This document shows, in pieces, positions 45,087-55,717 of a stretch of DNA of 64,000 nt; the first letter of the stretch is position 1; each line of letters starts with the position of its first letter. The DNA comes from DATFVA01 sp963815785 (GTDB taxonomy: Bacteria; Bacteroidota; Ignavibacteria; Ignavibacteriales; Ignavibacteriaceae). The position numbers were made by a program, and so were the translations under genes. The stretch is taken from contig CAWFHZ010000005.1 in NCBI GenBank assembly GCA_963815785.1, positions 248,001-312,000 of the forward strand, read 5' to 3'. The notes under the pieces were generated by a model that saw only the letters and a list, made by a program, of their open reading frames with translations, did not search any database and was not told the origin of the DNA.

Positions 45087-45376
45087 AAGCCCTCCTTTTA
45101 AATAAATAATTTAATGAATGTCGTTTATAATAATAATTTTCTGCCAAACTTGTTAAAACTCAGATCACTTATATGTTAATAATTAATTGCAGATTGAAAA
45201 TTTAGAAAAGAAACAGAAACTTCATTTTCATCTTTCCAGATGCAGTTTATGTTTTTAGAATAAATATTAATAAAAATTCCGTTTTATTATAGCTTAACCA
45301 TGCATTTTTACAAATTTAAAATAAAGTATCCCGAAATTACTCGACGTTTTTACTTAATTCTTTACGGGAATTTTCA

Positions 45377-45871
45377 TTAAGGATAAAACCTGATTCCCAA
45401 ACCCACATCCAAACCAGAATCAAATTCAGGGGCAAGCGCTACAAGCACACCTATTTCAAAAAAAGCTTCTATGGGAGTTTCTCTTGGAACAAAATTTACT
45501 CCCACCACACCTCTCGCACCTAATCCAACATTACCTTTAGATCTATGATATTTTCCATCATACCAGAAACCGTTTCCTTCTCCCACCCCAATCACTCCAC
45601 CAGGACCGGCATATAAATTAACGATTTGGGTTTTAAATGCATTAAAGTGCCAGAGATAATCTACACCAATCCTTGGACTTCCGAAATAAGATGCTCCAAT
45701 ATCTACAACAAATGCATTTTCAGGTTTTGTCCAGAATTTCAAAGTTGCTCCAAGCGGGTCTCCAACCATAATCCCAAAACCAAATTTTTTACCGGGGGAA
45801 GAAAACGATTGAGCATTCAAAAAACTAAAGGTCCCTATTATTAACGCTATAAGAATTATATATTTTTTCAT
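45377..45871 (-). CDS. small secreted or outer-membrane beta-barrel-like protein
   Basis: 164 residues from KKYIILIALIIGTFSFLNAQ, a clear signal peptide; 16 further codons upstream are probably untranslated. The mature part alternates glycine and aromatic residues (FGFGIMVGDPLGATLKFW, VDIGASYFGSPRIGVDYLWHF, EAFFEIGVLVALAPEFDSGL, DVGLGIRFYP) as in small outer-membrane barrels and ends in aromatic-Pro. Function unknown. The 290 bases downstream (45087-45376) contain nothing I can identify. Confidence 0.65.
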   Translation of the reverse strand: MKKYIILIALIIGTFSFLNAQSFSSPGKKFGFGIMVGDPLGATLKFWTKPENAFVVDIGASYFGSPRIGVDYLWHFNAFKTQIVNLYAGPGGVIGVGEGNGFWYDGKYHRSKGNVGLGARGVVGVNFVPRETPIEAFFEIGVLVALAPEFDSGLDVGLGIRFYP

Positions 45872-46094
45872 TTTTTTAATTATCCTAGGTTTTTTAAGAA
45901 CTATATATAAATTTTCCAAGGAGTTTCATTTTATAAAATCGATACGGTCACAAATTGTTACCACTTTTGTATTATACATTTGTTATTCGTCTCACTTTCC
46001 TGGAACACAAATTAGCTTAACTTGAATTCAAGTAAAATATTAGTTAATCTTATTATAATCCAAACAGTTTAATTTTATAAAAACAAGAAATGCT

Positions 46095-47401
46095 ATGAAC
46101 AGTAATTCTGAAACACCAGTTATTTCACAAAATAAAAGAATTTTCAAAGACCGAAATATTCTAATCGATAAATTTAAAGCTGTAAGAAATTTTTTTAATA
46201 CCCTTTGCGAGCCTTTGAAAACGGAGGATTATGTAATTCAGTCTATGCCCGATGTAAGCCCGACAAGATGGCATCTTGCACATACTAGCTGGTTTTTTGA
46301 GGCATTCGTTTTAACTAAAGCAATAAAACATTATAAATCGCTTCATCCTCAATACAACTTTTTATTCAACTCTTATTATGTGCAGATAGGCGAAAGATTT
46401 ACAAGGGCACTGCGCGGAATGCTTTCAAGGCCGACGGTTGAAGAGATTTATACTTACAGAAATTATGTTGATAAAAATATACTCGGTTTTCTCGAAAGCT
46501 GTACTGAAAAAGAACTGGGAGAGTTTGGTCCTGTCATAGAAATTGGAATACATCACGAGCAGCAGCATCAGGAATTAATGCTGACTGATATAAAACATGT
46601 ATTTTCAATGAATCCTTTATATCCTGTTTATATAGATAAGTATCCTCCTGTAGGCGGTTATACTCCCAAACTTGCCTTTAAAAGTTTAAAGAAGGAATAT
46701 ATGAAACCGGTCACGAGGGAAAAGATTTCGGTTACGATAATGAATTCCCGCGACACAAAGAATATCTGAAGTCTTTCGGCATAGCAAAAAGATTAATTAC
46801 TAACAGTGAGTATTTAGATTTTATGGATGACGGCGGATATAAGAAACCTGAGCTCTGGCTTTCTGATGGATATGCAACTGCAGAAAAGGAAAACTGGCAG
46901 GCTCCGATGTATTGGGAAAAGAAAGATGGAGATTGGTGGAACTTTAAACTAACCGGGTTTCATAAAGTTGATTTAAACGAACCTGTTTGTCATATCAGCT
47001 ATTATGAAGCAGATGCCTTTGCGAGATGGGCTGGTTACAGGATGCCGACAGAAGCTGAATGGGAAACAGCCGCAGACGAATTACCTGTTGAGGGCAATTT
47101 TGTTGAAAATGAATACTATCATCCTGTAATTGTTCCGGAAGATGATGAAATGGGGTTAAAGCAAATGTATGGCGATGTTTGGGAATGGACGATGAGCCCG
47201 TATATTCCTTACCCCGGTTATAAAACATTACCCGGTGCACTGGGTGAATATAATGGTAAATTTATGTCGAACCAGATGGTTCTCCGCGGCGGTTCATGTG
47301 CAACATCAGTAACTCACATCAGAAAGACTTACCGAAACTTTTTTTATCCACAAAGCAGATGGCAATTTATGGGCCTGCGTTTAGCAAAGGATAATGATTA
47401 A
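46095..47401 (+). CDS. egtB: ergothioneine biosynthesis protein EgtB-like (frameshifted)
   Basis: 435 residues after correction. N-terminal DinB_2 domain with iron-ligand motif (HHEQQHQELMLTDIKH, the HXXXEXH pattern) and a C-terminal FGE-sulfatase/EgtB domain (RMPTEAEWETAADELP, WEWTMSPYIPYPGY, LRGGSCATSVTHIRKTYRNFF). A missing base in the T run at 46685-46687 breaks the frame; restoring it gives KEGIYETGHEGKDFGYDNEFPRHKEYL, the typical EgtB linker. Span is 3x435+2. EgtB is the iron enzyme joining a thiol to the imidazole of trimethylhistidine. Five bases before egtD. Confidence 0.88.
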
Positions 47402-47406
47402 TATTT

Positions 47407-48348
47407 ATGTATTATTCTACAAAAATAGAAGAAGAAATTATACAGGAAGTTCTTGAGGGTTTATCTAAACCAGTTAAAGAATTGCCAAGCAAATTATTTT
47501 ATGACGAACTGGGATCTAAACTCTTTGATGAAATAACCAAACTTAAAGAATACTACCCGACCAGAACTGAAATGAAAATAATGGAGGATAATATTGAAGA
47601 AATTGGAAGTCTTCTTGGTGAAGGGACTGTTTTGGTAGAGCTTGGCAGCGGCAGCAGCAAAAAAATAAGATTGCTTCTTGAAAATATTCCCGGACTTGCT
47701 GCATATATTCCAATTGATATTTCCAAAGAACATTTGTTACATTCAACAGAGATACTCTCCGGCGATTATCCTGAATTAGAAATAATACCATTTGTTGCAG
47801 ACTACACGAAAGATTTTATTTTGCCTGAGATTGGTAAGTCTTATGATCATATATGCGCATATTATCCGGGATCAACAATCGGGAATTTTAAGCCAGCAGA
47901 AGCAAAGGAATTCCTGGGTAGGATTTCAAAACTTATCGGTAAAAACGGCGGTCTAATTATAGGTGTTGATCTAAAAAAAGATAAAGCTATACTTGAGAAA
48001 GCATATAATGATAGTAAAGGGATTACCGCACAGTTCAATTTGAATATATTAGATCATATAAATAATGAAACCGGTGCAAAATTTGAAACTGATAAATTCG
48101 AACACCTTGCTTTTTATAATGATGAAGAGGGCAGGATAGAGATGCACCTGCTAAGTAAGGAAACTCAAGCTATAAAATTGAATGGTTCAGTAATTGAATT
48201 AAAAAAGAATGAAGACATAATAACTGAATATTCGTATAAATACACAGTGAAAGAATTCAGTGAACTCGTATCTGATCATTTCGAAGTAAGAAATGTCTGG
48301 ACTGACAGCAAAAAACTCTTCAGCATTCAGTATCTGAGAGTTAAATAA
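47407..48348 (+). CDS. egtD: L-histidine N-alpha-methyltransferase EgtD
   Basis: 313 residues. LSKPVKELPSKLFYDELGSKLFDEITKLKEYYPTRTEMKIM is the EgtD signature start; VELGSGSSKKIRLLL is the SAM-binding motif I, YFPGSTIGNF-type motif appears as YYPGSTIGNFKPAEA, and a C-terminal Tyr-Ser pattern (ITEYSYKYTVKEFSEL) is present. It trimethylates histidine to hercynine, the substrate of EgtB. No egtA, egtC or egtE lies nearby; the short EgtB-EgtD pathway using cysteine or another thiol donor is possible. Confidence 0.93.
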   Translation: MYYSTKIEEEIIQEVLEGLSKPVKELPSKLFYDELGSKLFDEITKLKEYYPTRTEMKIMEDNIEEIGSLLGEGTVLVELGSGSSKKIRLLLENIPGLAAYIPIDISKEHLLHSTEILSGDYPELEIIPFVADYTKDFILPEIGKSYDHICAYYPGSTIGNFKPAEAKEFLGRISKLIGKNGGLIIGVDLKKDKAILEKAYNDSKGITAQFNLNILDHINNETGAKFETDKFEHLAFYNDEEGRIEMHLLSKETQAIKLNGSVIELKKNEDIITEYSYKYTVKEFSELVSDHFEVRNVWTDSKKLFSIQYLRVK

Positions 48349-48364
48349 CAACTCAATTTATTTA

Positions 48365-50956
48365 TTAGCTGTGATTTTCTTTATCAAGATCTACTCTACA
48401 TTTCTGCTCAGCTTTTTTATTGCCCGTTGCTTCATATATCTTTACAAGATTCTCTAAAGTCAAAACTCTGAAATATTTTTTGCCTTCATCATTTTTATCC
48501 ATCTTTGAATAACAATTTGTGAGAATCTGTTCCGCCCTTGAATACTGCTTTATTCCAACCAGGCAAACACCCAGTAAAGCTCTTGTTGTTGTTATCAGCC
48601 AGTGATCAGGAGAATAAAGTTTTTCCCGTATTTTCAAAGCCTCATTAATAAATGGCAAAGCCTTTTTGAAATTTTCCAGTTTAATAAGAGCTTTTGCGTA
48701 TATAACGCGGGAATATGCAGTAAGAGCATTTATATGAGGTAAAGATTTATCAAGTGATTCCATTGCTTCTCTGGAAAGTTCAGCTGATTCTTTAAAATCA
48801 CCACGTTTTGTTAATTCGTCTGCAAGATTTAATTGTGCTAACATCGCATCCGGATGATCTTTGCCCTGAACTCTCTTTTTTATTTCAACAGCTTCTCTCT
48901 GTGCAGTAATTGCATCGTCCAGATTTCCCTGCACTTCTAGCGTGGTTGCATAGTTACTTAATGCACGTGAATAGTTTACACTTTCCTTACCGTCAGTTTT
49001 TAAAAATATTTCCAGAACTTCTTTAATGTACTGCGATGCTGTATTCCAATCACCTGTCTCCCCTGCAACGGTACCAAGATTACTTAAAGATCTGACTACC
49101 CGGGCATCCGTATCACCATATATTTTTCTGTATGCATTTAATGCCTCGGTCTGGTATTTTTTTGATTCATCATATTTTCCCTGGTTATAAAGCGAGCTTC
49201 CAAAATCGCTTAATGCTGTTGCTTCATCAGAAGAGATCTCTCCCCCATTCACCCGGAATATTTTTAAGGCTTCTTTGTACAAGGAGTCAGCTTTTGAATA
49301 GTTGCTTTTAAGCTGGTAATCGTAGGCTAACTGCTCCATTACTTTTGCCGTTTGAGGATCATTTAAACTAAAGTTTTTCTCACAGACAGCCAAGGAATTT
49401 TTAAGATATTTTTCCGCATCGTCGTATAACCCAAGTCCGATGTATGTTGTTCCAATGGTATAAAGTACTGAAACTTTGATATCGGGATCATCAGAAAGTT
49501 CTTTATCAATTTTTTCTGAAGCGTTCTTTAATACATCCACAACTTTTACGTCTTTACCTTCCACTTCCGGATTTGGTGCAGCAAAAATATCCTGCATAAA
49601 AGTATTTATTCTCTCGGATTTGCTTGCTTCCAGCTTAGCTTTATCTCTTTCTTTTGCAGCTATGCTAGCCTGCCATGCAATTCCAAGAATTCCCGCAATT
49701 AATAGAAGAACAGATATTGCAGACATTGCAACGCCAGTTTTATGTCTTTTAATAAATTTACTTAGGAGATACCCCATCGTATCATTTCGGGCAATTACAG
49801 GAAGACCATCACTGTACCGTTTAATATCTTCAGAAAACTGTTCGACAGAACCATAGCGTCTCCAGGGTTCTTTTCTGATTGCTTTTAAAATTATATTGTC
49901 GATGTCTCCTTTCAATTTTCTTTTAAGATGTTCAATAGAAGTGCCGCGAGAGTTACTTACTGTTTCGGCATTAATTTCTTTAACTGAACCATCCTGTTTT
50001 ATTAATTCTTCTGATGATTCAACTTTTATGCTCGGTTTTTGCGGTTCTTCAAAACAAACGACTTTATGTATTTCTGTGGGCAGGTAAGATTTGAACCTGT
50101 AAGGATTATGACCGGTTAAAATTTTATACAATAAAATTCCCAATGAATAAACATCACTCGTTGTTGCAATATTTTCTCCTTTTACCTGCTCAGGACTTGC
50201 GTATTCAGGTGTTAACTGCCAGTATCCGGTTTTAGTTAAATCTCTGCCTGCATCCGGTGAATCAGAGCTTAGAATTTTTGCAATTCCGAAATCAAGCAAC
50301 TTTGGTTCACCTTTTTCTGTTACCATAATATTAGAAGGTTTAATATCTCGGTGTACAACCAGGTTCTGATGCGCATAATGCACAGCACTGCATACCTTTG
50401 AGAACAATTCTAATCTTTCAGATAAAGTAAGCCGGTTTTTATCGCAGTAAACATCAATAGGTTCCCCATCTATATAATCCATTATAAGATAAGGGGTTCC
50501 GTCATCTGTAGAACCGGCATCAAGAAGTTTGGCTATATAAGGATGGTCAAGATAAGCAAGTGTTTGTTTTTCAGTTTTAAATCTTTCAGTTAAGTATTTA
50601 TTATTTAAACCACTTCTGATTAATTTTACTGCAACTTGTTTTTTAAATTCGGCATCGTCTCTAACGGCTAAATAGACAATCCCCATTCCACCGGCTGCAA
50701 TAACTTTTTCTACTAAATAAGGCCCAAGTTTTCTACCGATAAAACTATCTTTTTGTTCATTTAAATTTATTCCGGGATTATCAAGAAAATCTCCGGCGGT
50801 TTTAATGGAATGAATGAGCGAACGGACTTCAGAAATTATTTCTTCATCACCTTCAGCGGATTCGGTTATATAGTCTTCTTTTTCAGTTTCAGGAAGATTT
50901 AAAGATATTTCAAAAATCTTCTTTATTTTTTCCCATTTTAGAGGATCCATTTTCAA
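48365..50956 (-). CDS. membrane-anchored serine/threonine protein kinase with TPR repeats
   Basis: 863 residues. Kinase domain about 72-395: VEKVIAAGGMGIVYLAV (Gly-rich loop), VAVKLI (Lys), VHRDIKPSNIMV (catalytic loop), LLDFGIAKIL (DFG) and SPEQVKGENIATTSDVYSLG. One transmembrane helix (GVAMSAISVLLLIAGILGIAW) near 410-430, then about 430 residues of TPR repeats (for example YDDAEKYLKNSLAVCEKNF, YSKADSLYKEALKIF) outside. An architecture common in Planctomycetes, Acidobacteria and Ignavibacteria. It starts 3 bases after the ECF sigma gene stop; the pair is a signalling module in which the sigma may be phosphorylated or coexpressed. Ligand unknown. Confidence 0.93.
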   Translation of the reverse strand: MKMDPLKWEKIKKIFEISLNLPETEKEDYITESAEGDEEIISEVRSLIHSIKTAGDFLDNPGINLNEQKDSFIGRKLGPYLVEKVIAAGGMGIVYLAVRDDAEFKKQVAVKLIRSGLNNKYLTERFKTEKQTLAYLDHPYIAKLLDAGSTDDGTPYLIMDYIDGEPIDVYCDKNRLTLSERLELFSKVCSAVHYAHQNLVVHRDIKPSNIMVTEKGEPKLLDFGIAKILSSDSPDAGRDLTKTGYWQLTPEYASPEQVKGENIATTSDVYSLGILLYKILTGHNPYRFKSYLPTEIHKVVCFEEPQKPSIKVESSEELIKQDGSVKEINAETVSNSRGTSIEHLKRKLKGDIDNIILKAIRKEPWRRYGSVEQFSEDIKRYSDGLPVIARNDTMGYLLSKFIKRHKTGVAMSAISVLLLIAGILGIAWQASIAAKERDKAKLEASKSERINTFMQDIFAAPNPEVEGKDVKVVDVLKNASEKIDKELSDDPDIKVSVLYTIGTTYIGLGLYDDAEKYLKNSLAVCEKNFSLNDPQTAKVMEQLAYDYQLKSNYSKADSLYKEALKIFRVNGGEISSDEATALSDFGSSLYNQGKYDESKKYQTEALNAYRKIYGDTDARVVRSLSNLGTVAGETGDWNTASQYIKEVLEIFLKTDGKESVNYSRALSNYATTLEVQGNLDDAITAQREAVEIKKRVQGKDHPDAMLAQLNLADELTKRGDFKESAELSREAMESLDKSLPHINALTAYSRVIYAKALIKLENFKKALPFINEALKIREKLYSPDHWLITTTRALLGVCLVGIKQYSRAEQILTNCYSKMDKNDEGKKYFRVLTLENLVKIYEATGNKKAEQKCRVDLDKENHS

Positions 50957-50959
50957 TAA

Positions 50960-51529
50960 TCAGGTTTTATTTATTTCTCTGAAAAGCCATGCCTTTGCGA
51001 TATTCCACTCCCTTTTTATAGTTGAATCTGAAACGTTTAGAACATTTGCGGTTTCTTCAATTGTTAATCCTGAAAAAAATCTGAGTTCAACAATTTTACT
51101 AAGCCGCTGATCAAATTCTGAAAGCTTTGAAAGAGCTTTATCAAGTTCAATAATTTTCTCATCAGAACCATCTAACAGAATTATTCCTTCAAAAAGAGAT
51201 ACCCTGGTAAAATCTCCTCCTCTTTTCTGTGCGATTTTTTTTCTTGCATAATCAACAAGAATTTGTCTCATCGAGTTTGCAGCGATAGCAAAAAAGTGAG
51301 CCCGGTTTTGCCAGTTCAAATTCTGATCACCAAAAAGTTTCAGGTATGCTTCATGAACAAGTTCAGTAGTCTGCAGCGTAATATTTTTGTATTCTTTCCT
51401 GAGATAGCTTGAAGATATCCGGTGAAGTTCTCTATAAACAATTGGAATAATCTTTTCCAGTGCAACTTTATCGCCTCTGCTGTATCCTTCAAGAAGCAAA
51501 GTAAGATTATTAGAAGAGGAATTTTCCAT
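50960..51529 (-). CDS. ECF-type RNA polymerase sigma factor associated with the Ser/Thr kinase
   Basis: 189 residues. Region 2 (LVHEAYLKLFGDQNLNWQNRAHFFAIAANSMRQILVDYARKKIAQKRGG) and region 4 (DQRLSKIVELRFFSGLTIEETANVLNVSDSTIKREWNIAKAWLFREI) match the ECF family, TIGR02999 type, that is nearly always encoded next to TPR-kinases. It has no cognate anti-sigma gene here; the kinase takes that position. Cytoplasmic regulator of unknown regulon. Confidence 0.93.
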   Translation of the reverse strand: MENSSSNNLTLLLEGYSRGDKVALEKIIPIVYRELHRISSSYLRKEYKNITLQTTELVHEAYLKLFGDQNLNWQNRAHFFAIAANSMRQILVDYARKKIAQKRGGDFTRVSLFEGIILLDGSDEKIIELDKALSKLSEFDQRLSKIVELRFFSGLTIEETANVLNVSDSTIKREWNIAKAWLFREINKT

Positions 51530-51632
51530 AAGTGGAAGAAAAGATAAGAATAAGGAAAGAAATAATAAATATTATAATACTATTAATTTTTAAATAATTA
51601 GTTAAGGGCAAGAACAATTTCTCGGTCTTTCT

Positions 51633-52133
51633 TCATTCCATCGGCTGCATTCCCATCGTTGCCCATTCTTCAAACGACGGACCATATATTCCGGGAACTT
51701 TTAATCCTGCCATTCTCATTAAAACCGTTAGCTGACCTCGATGATGAATCTGGTGTTTTATAAGCGAAGTTAAAACTTGCTTTTTCCTCCAGGTTTCGCC
51801 GTACATTGGAACTTCATCATTTAAAGATTCATCATTCCATTCTCTTTTAATAGCTTCAATAAGGGATCGGGAAGAATCTTTATAGGCATTAATAATTTCC
51901 GTTGATGAATCTGGAACAGATTCATTTTCATTAATTACAGAAATGTTTAACCCTGTTTTGCTCATCATTTCACTCAATGTAATTGTTACATGCCAGGCTA
52001 ATCTGCCGGGAGTACGGACGTGGCTTCCGGATTTAAAATCCAGTGATTGATCGTTAAGGTTTTCTAATACCTTAAGAGTTGAGGTGCTTTCAAATTCCCA
52101 GTCATCCAGGAATTCTTTTATTGAATTATACAT
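51633..52133 (-). CDS. DinB-family protein
   Basis: 166 residues with a four-helix bundle. The metal-binding histidines are RLAWHVTITLSEM and HQIHHRGQLTVLMRMAGLKVP, the DinB HXXXHRXQ motif. DinB proteins are damage-inducible or thiol-transferase relatives; activity is unpredictable. Separate from the adjacent valS (20 bases between) and sigma genes. Confidence 0.9.
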   Translation of the reverse strand: MYNSIKEFLDDWEFESTSTLKVLENLNDQSLDFKSGSHVRTPGRLAWHVTITLSEMMSKTGLNISVINENESVPDSSTEIINAYKDSSRSLIEAIKREWNDESLNDEVPMYGETWRKKQVLTSLIKHQIHHRGQLTVLMRMAGLKVPGIYGPSFEEWATMGMQPME

Positions 52134-52153
52134 ATTCTCCCCATAATTAAATG

Positions 52154-54806
52154 TCAGGAAAGATTTATTAAAATATCTTTTAATTTTTTAAGATTCATTT
52201 CCCAATCTGATTTTTTATTTCGTTCTTTTTCAACAACTTCGGGAGCTGCATTGTTAACAAACTTTTCATTTGCAAGTTTTTTTTCAATTCCGATTAATGA
52301 TCCTTCAAGCCTGCTGATCTCCTTCTGAAGTCTCCCTCTTTCTACATCAAGATCAATCAGCCCTTCAAGCGGAACATAAATTTCACAGTTTTTCAGAACA
52401 GTTGAAGCACTTGCTTTAGGTTTCTGCATATTTATATCTGCTTTAATTTCCTCAACTCTGGCAAGTTTTTTTATATAATTAATCTGGTGATCTGCAACAG
52501 AAGATGACTTGATAAAAACTTTAACCTGTTTGGATGGAGCAATATTCATTTCTCCCCTGATTGTCCGGATTGAAGTAATAATATCCTGAACAAATTCCAT
52601 TTCAACTTCCGCTTTTTCGTCTATCACTTTTTCATCAGCTTCAGGGTAAGAAGATATAACAATACTTTCTCCGGATTTTCTGTCTTCAATCAGATGCCAG
52701 AGTTCTTCTGTTATAAAAGGCATATAAGGATGAACAATCTTAAGAATATTTTCAAACATCAATAAAGATCTTGTGAGAACTGCTGATTTAATCTCTTCAT
52801 TATCAGAGTATAATCTGTTTTTTGAAAGTTCTATATACCAGTCGCAGAAATCATTCCAAACAAAAGCATAAACTATTTTCGAAGCATTATTAATCTCAAA
52901 CTTATCCAAAGATTCTTTTAGCTGAAGTAATGTTTTATTGAACCGTGAAGCAATCCACTTATCCGCAAAATCAATATGCTTGTTTACCAGGTTTTTATTA
53001 ACCGGAATATTTTCCCGATTCATTAATAGGAATCTTCCAGCGTTCCAGATTTTATTTGCAAAGTTCCTTCCAAGTTCACATTTTTCCGTGCTGAATAAAA
53101 CATCCTGTCCCATTGGAGCAAGATAAATTACTGTAAAACGCAGAGCATCAGCACCATAATCTTTTATTACGTCCAGCGGATCAGGAGAATTACCGAGAGA
53201 TTTACTCATTTTTCTTCCCTGGACATCTCTTATAACAGATGTGAAATAAACATCACTGAACGGAACTTCCTTTTTAAAGTGAAGTCCTGCCATTATCATT
53301 CTTGCAACCCAGAAGAAGATTATATCCGGGGCGGTAACTAAAGTGTTGGTTGGATAATAATAAGCTTGCTCTTTTTCTGTTTTAAAAACTGCATGCGCCC
53401 AAAGCCAGCTTGATGCCCACGTATCAAGAACGTCGTCATCCTGCTCTTAAATTGGTTGAACCGCAATGTGGACATTTTTCGGGTTTCTCTATAGAAACAA
53501 TAGGGTTTTTACATTCAAGATTGCAATGATCATCTCCAACGCAGTACCAGACAGGGATTCTATGTCCCCACCATAATTGTCTCGAGATACACCAGTCGCT
53601 GATATTTTCCATCCAGTGCATATAGGTTTTTATCCAATGGTTAGGATAAAATTTTATCTTTCCTTCTTCAACAACTTTAAGAGCCGGTTTTGTAAGTTCA
53701 TCCATTTTCATAAACCATTGCTCCGAAAGATAAGGCTCAATTGGAACCCCGCCTCTTTCAGAATAACCGATCTTTGTCTGGTAATCATCAATCTTTTCAA
53801 GAAGGTTTAACTCTTCCATCTTCACTACAACTTTTTTACGTACTTCATACCTGTCCAGGTTTCTTAAATCATCCGGAACATTATCATTCGTTGTTGCATC
53901 TTCTTTAAAAATATTAATTGAATCAAGATTATGCCTTTTGCCCATTTCATAATCATTTATATCATGGGCGGGAGTTACTTTAACAGCACCGGTCCCAAAT
54001 TCCATATCAACATAATCATCTGCAAAAACAGGAATCTCTCTATCAGCAATGGGAAGCAAAACCATTTTCCCGATCAGTTCTTTGTATCTTTCATCGTTAG
54101 GGTTAACGGCAATACCCGTATCGCCTAGCATTGTTTCGGGACGCGTTGTTGCGACAGTTATAAATTTATTACTGTCTTTTACGGGGTATTTAAAGTACCA
54201 GAGTTCGCCGCTCACATTTCTGTAAATAACTTCTTCATCAGAAATAGCAGAACGTGATGCAGGATCCCAGTTAACCATTCTGTAACCGCGATATATTTTT
54301 TCTTCATTAAAAAGCTGAACGAATGCTTTGATTACTTCTTTATAATATTCATCATCCATCGTAAAACGTTCGCGATCCCAATCGCAGCTAACACCAAGTT
54401 TTTTTAACTGCTGAATAATTATTCCCCCGTATTTTTCCGTCCATTCCCAGCAATGTTTTAAAAATTCTTCTCTGCCGATTTCTTTCTTATCAATTCCCTG
54501 CTCTTTAAGGAAGTTGGTCACTTTTGTCTCTGTAGCAATAGAAGCATGGTCTGTTCCCGGAACCCAGCATGCATTGTACCCCTGCATTCTTTTTGTGCGG
54601 ATAAAAATATCCTGCAAAGTATTATTAAGAATGTGCCCCATAGTGAGCATTCCGGTTACATTAGGAGGTGGAATTACAATTGTGAATGGTTCTTTCTTAT
54701 CATCAATTTCTGAGTGAAAGAACTTATTATCCAACCAGTATTTATACCACTTATCTTCTACCGAAGCGGGATTATATGCTTTTGGTATTTCGGTCTGGGA
54801 CATCAA
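52154..54806 (-). CDS. valS: valyl-tRNA synthetase (frameshifted)
   Basis: 884 residues after correction. KAYNPASVEDKWYKYWLDNK start, HIGH motif in PPNVTGMLTMGHILNNT, KMSKS in GRKMSKSLGNSPDP, editing domain and C-terminal anticodon/coiled-coil parts are present. The first frame runs to CGSTNLRAG (53436) and the second resumes with DDDVLDTWASSWLWAHAVFK. Removing one base at about 53442-53446 restores LRQDDDVLDTW. Span is 3x884+1. Being essential, the break is almost surely sequencing error. The internal Met at 53299 (MIMAGLHFKK) is not a real start. Confidence 0.95.
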
Positions 54807-54992
54807 TTTCCTTTAGTTTTACCTGAATTTGAGTTTCAAATATAAGGAATTTTTGTTTGAGGCTGTGCGGAGAAATTGTGGGTAAGGTTATTTTCATAAC
54901 TTACAAATTCTTCTTTCTTTCGTTACCATTCCGTTACATTCAAATACTTAATTTTAATCCTGAAAAAACAATAACTTTTTAAAGGAGCTAAA

Positions 54993-55550
54993 ATGAAGTG
55001 CGGAAAATTTTTATTCAATTCACTTTTATTATTTCTGTTTCTCTCTGTTATTTCTTTCGCGCAGGATAACGATATGATGAAGAATGACAAAATGATGAAA
55101 AGCGATAAGATGATGGATAACAATATGTTGGTTTCAACAAATAAAATGGAGGTGGCAATTAATGGCTACGATCCGGTTGCATACTTCACAGTTGGAAAGG
55201 CTGAAATGGGAAAATCAGATTATAGTTATAAGTGGAGGGACGCCGAGTGGTATTTTGCGGATAAAAATGATATGCAAAAGTTTATGAATAATCCTGAGAT
55301 GTACGCACCTGAATTCGGTGGATATTGTGCGTACGCTGCAGGCAGAGATGCACTGGTACCAAGCGATCCGACTGCATGGACCATAAAAAACAATAAGCTA
55401 TACCTCAATAAAAACGAGGATGTGAAAATATTATTTCAAAAAGATATTGATAAGAATATAAAAATGGCAAATAAAGAGTGGCCGGGTTTATGTATGAAAG
55501 AAGGGAAAAAAGAAGAAAAAATGATGGATAATAAAACGGATAAAAAATAG
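54993..55550 (+). CDS. secreted YHS-domain protein with Met-rich segment
   Basis: 185 residues. Signal peptide (CGKFLFNSLLLFLFLSVISFAQ), then a methionine/aspartate/lysine repeat (residues 25-45: DNDMMKNDKMMKSDKMMDNNM), a possible copper-binding segment. The YHS-like domain follows: NGYDPVAYFTVGKAEMG ... EFGGYCAYAAGRDALVPSDPTAW, with a short C-terminal repeat of the MM-D motif. YHS domains are metal-binding. Such proteins are often found with copper or oxidase genes; here the nearest is the cbb3 operon, far away. Terminates at a clear hairpin. Confidence 0.82.
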   Translation: MKCGKFLFNSLLLFLFLSVISFAQDNDMMKNDKMMKSDKMMDNNMLVSTNKMEVAINGYDPVAYFTVGKAEMGKSDYSYKWRDAEWYFADKNDMQKFMNNPEMYAPEFGGYCAYAAGRDALVPSDPTAWTIKNNKLYLNKNEDVKILFQKDIDKNIKMANKEWPGLCMKEGKKEEKMMDNKTDKK

Positions 55551-55584
55551 AAGAATAAATAGTTAAAACTGTCCTCTCCTTAAG

Positions 55585-55622
55585 GCGATATGACCTGAAA
55601 ATTCAGGAATATCGCTTTTTTT
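55585..55622 (+). terminator. rho-independent terminator after the YHS gene
   Basis: gcgatat (55585-55591) and atatcgc (55609-55615) pair, with an inner stem cctga/tcagg, followed by a seven-T run. Located 35 bases after the stop codon. Confidence 0.9.
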
Positions 55623-55717
55623 ATTTTTCCAAAATAAATCAATCTCCCTTTAAAATATTTTCCTTGCTTGATCGTCTTAAAAAGTGATCACACTTTATTT
55701 TCAGAAAGGATGTATTA

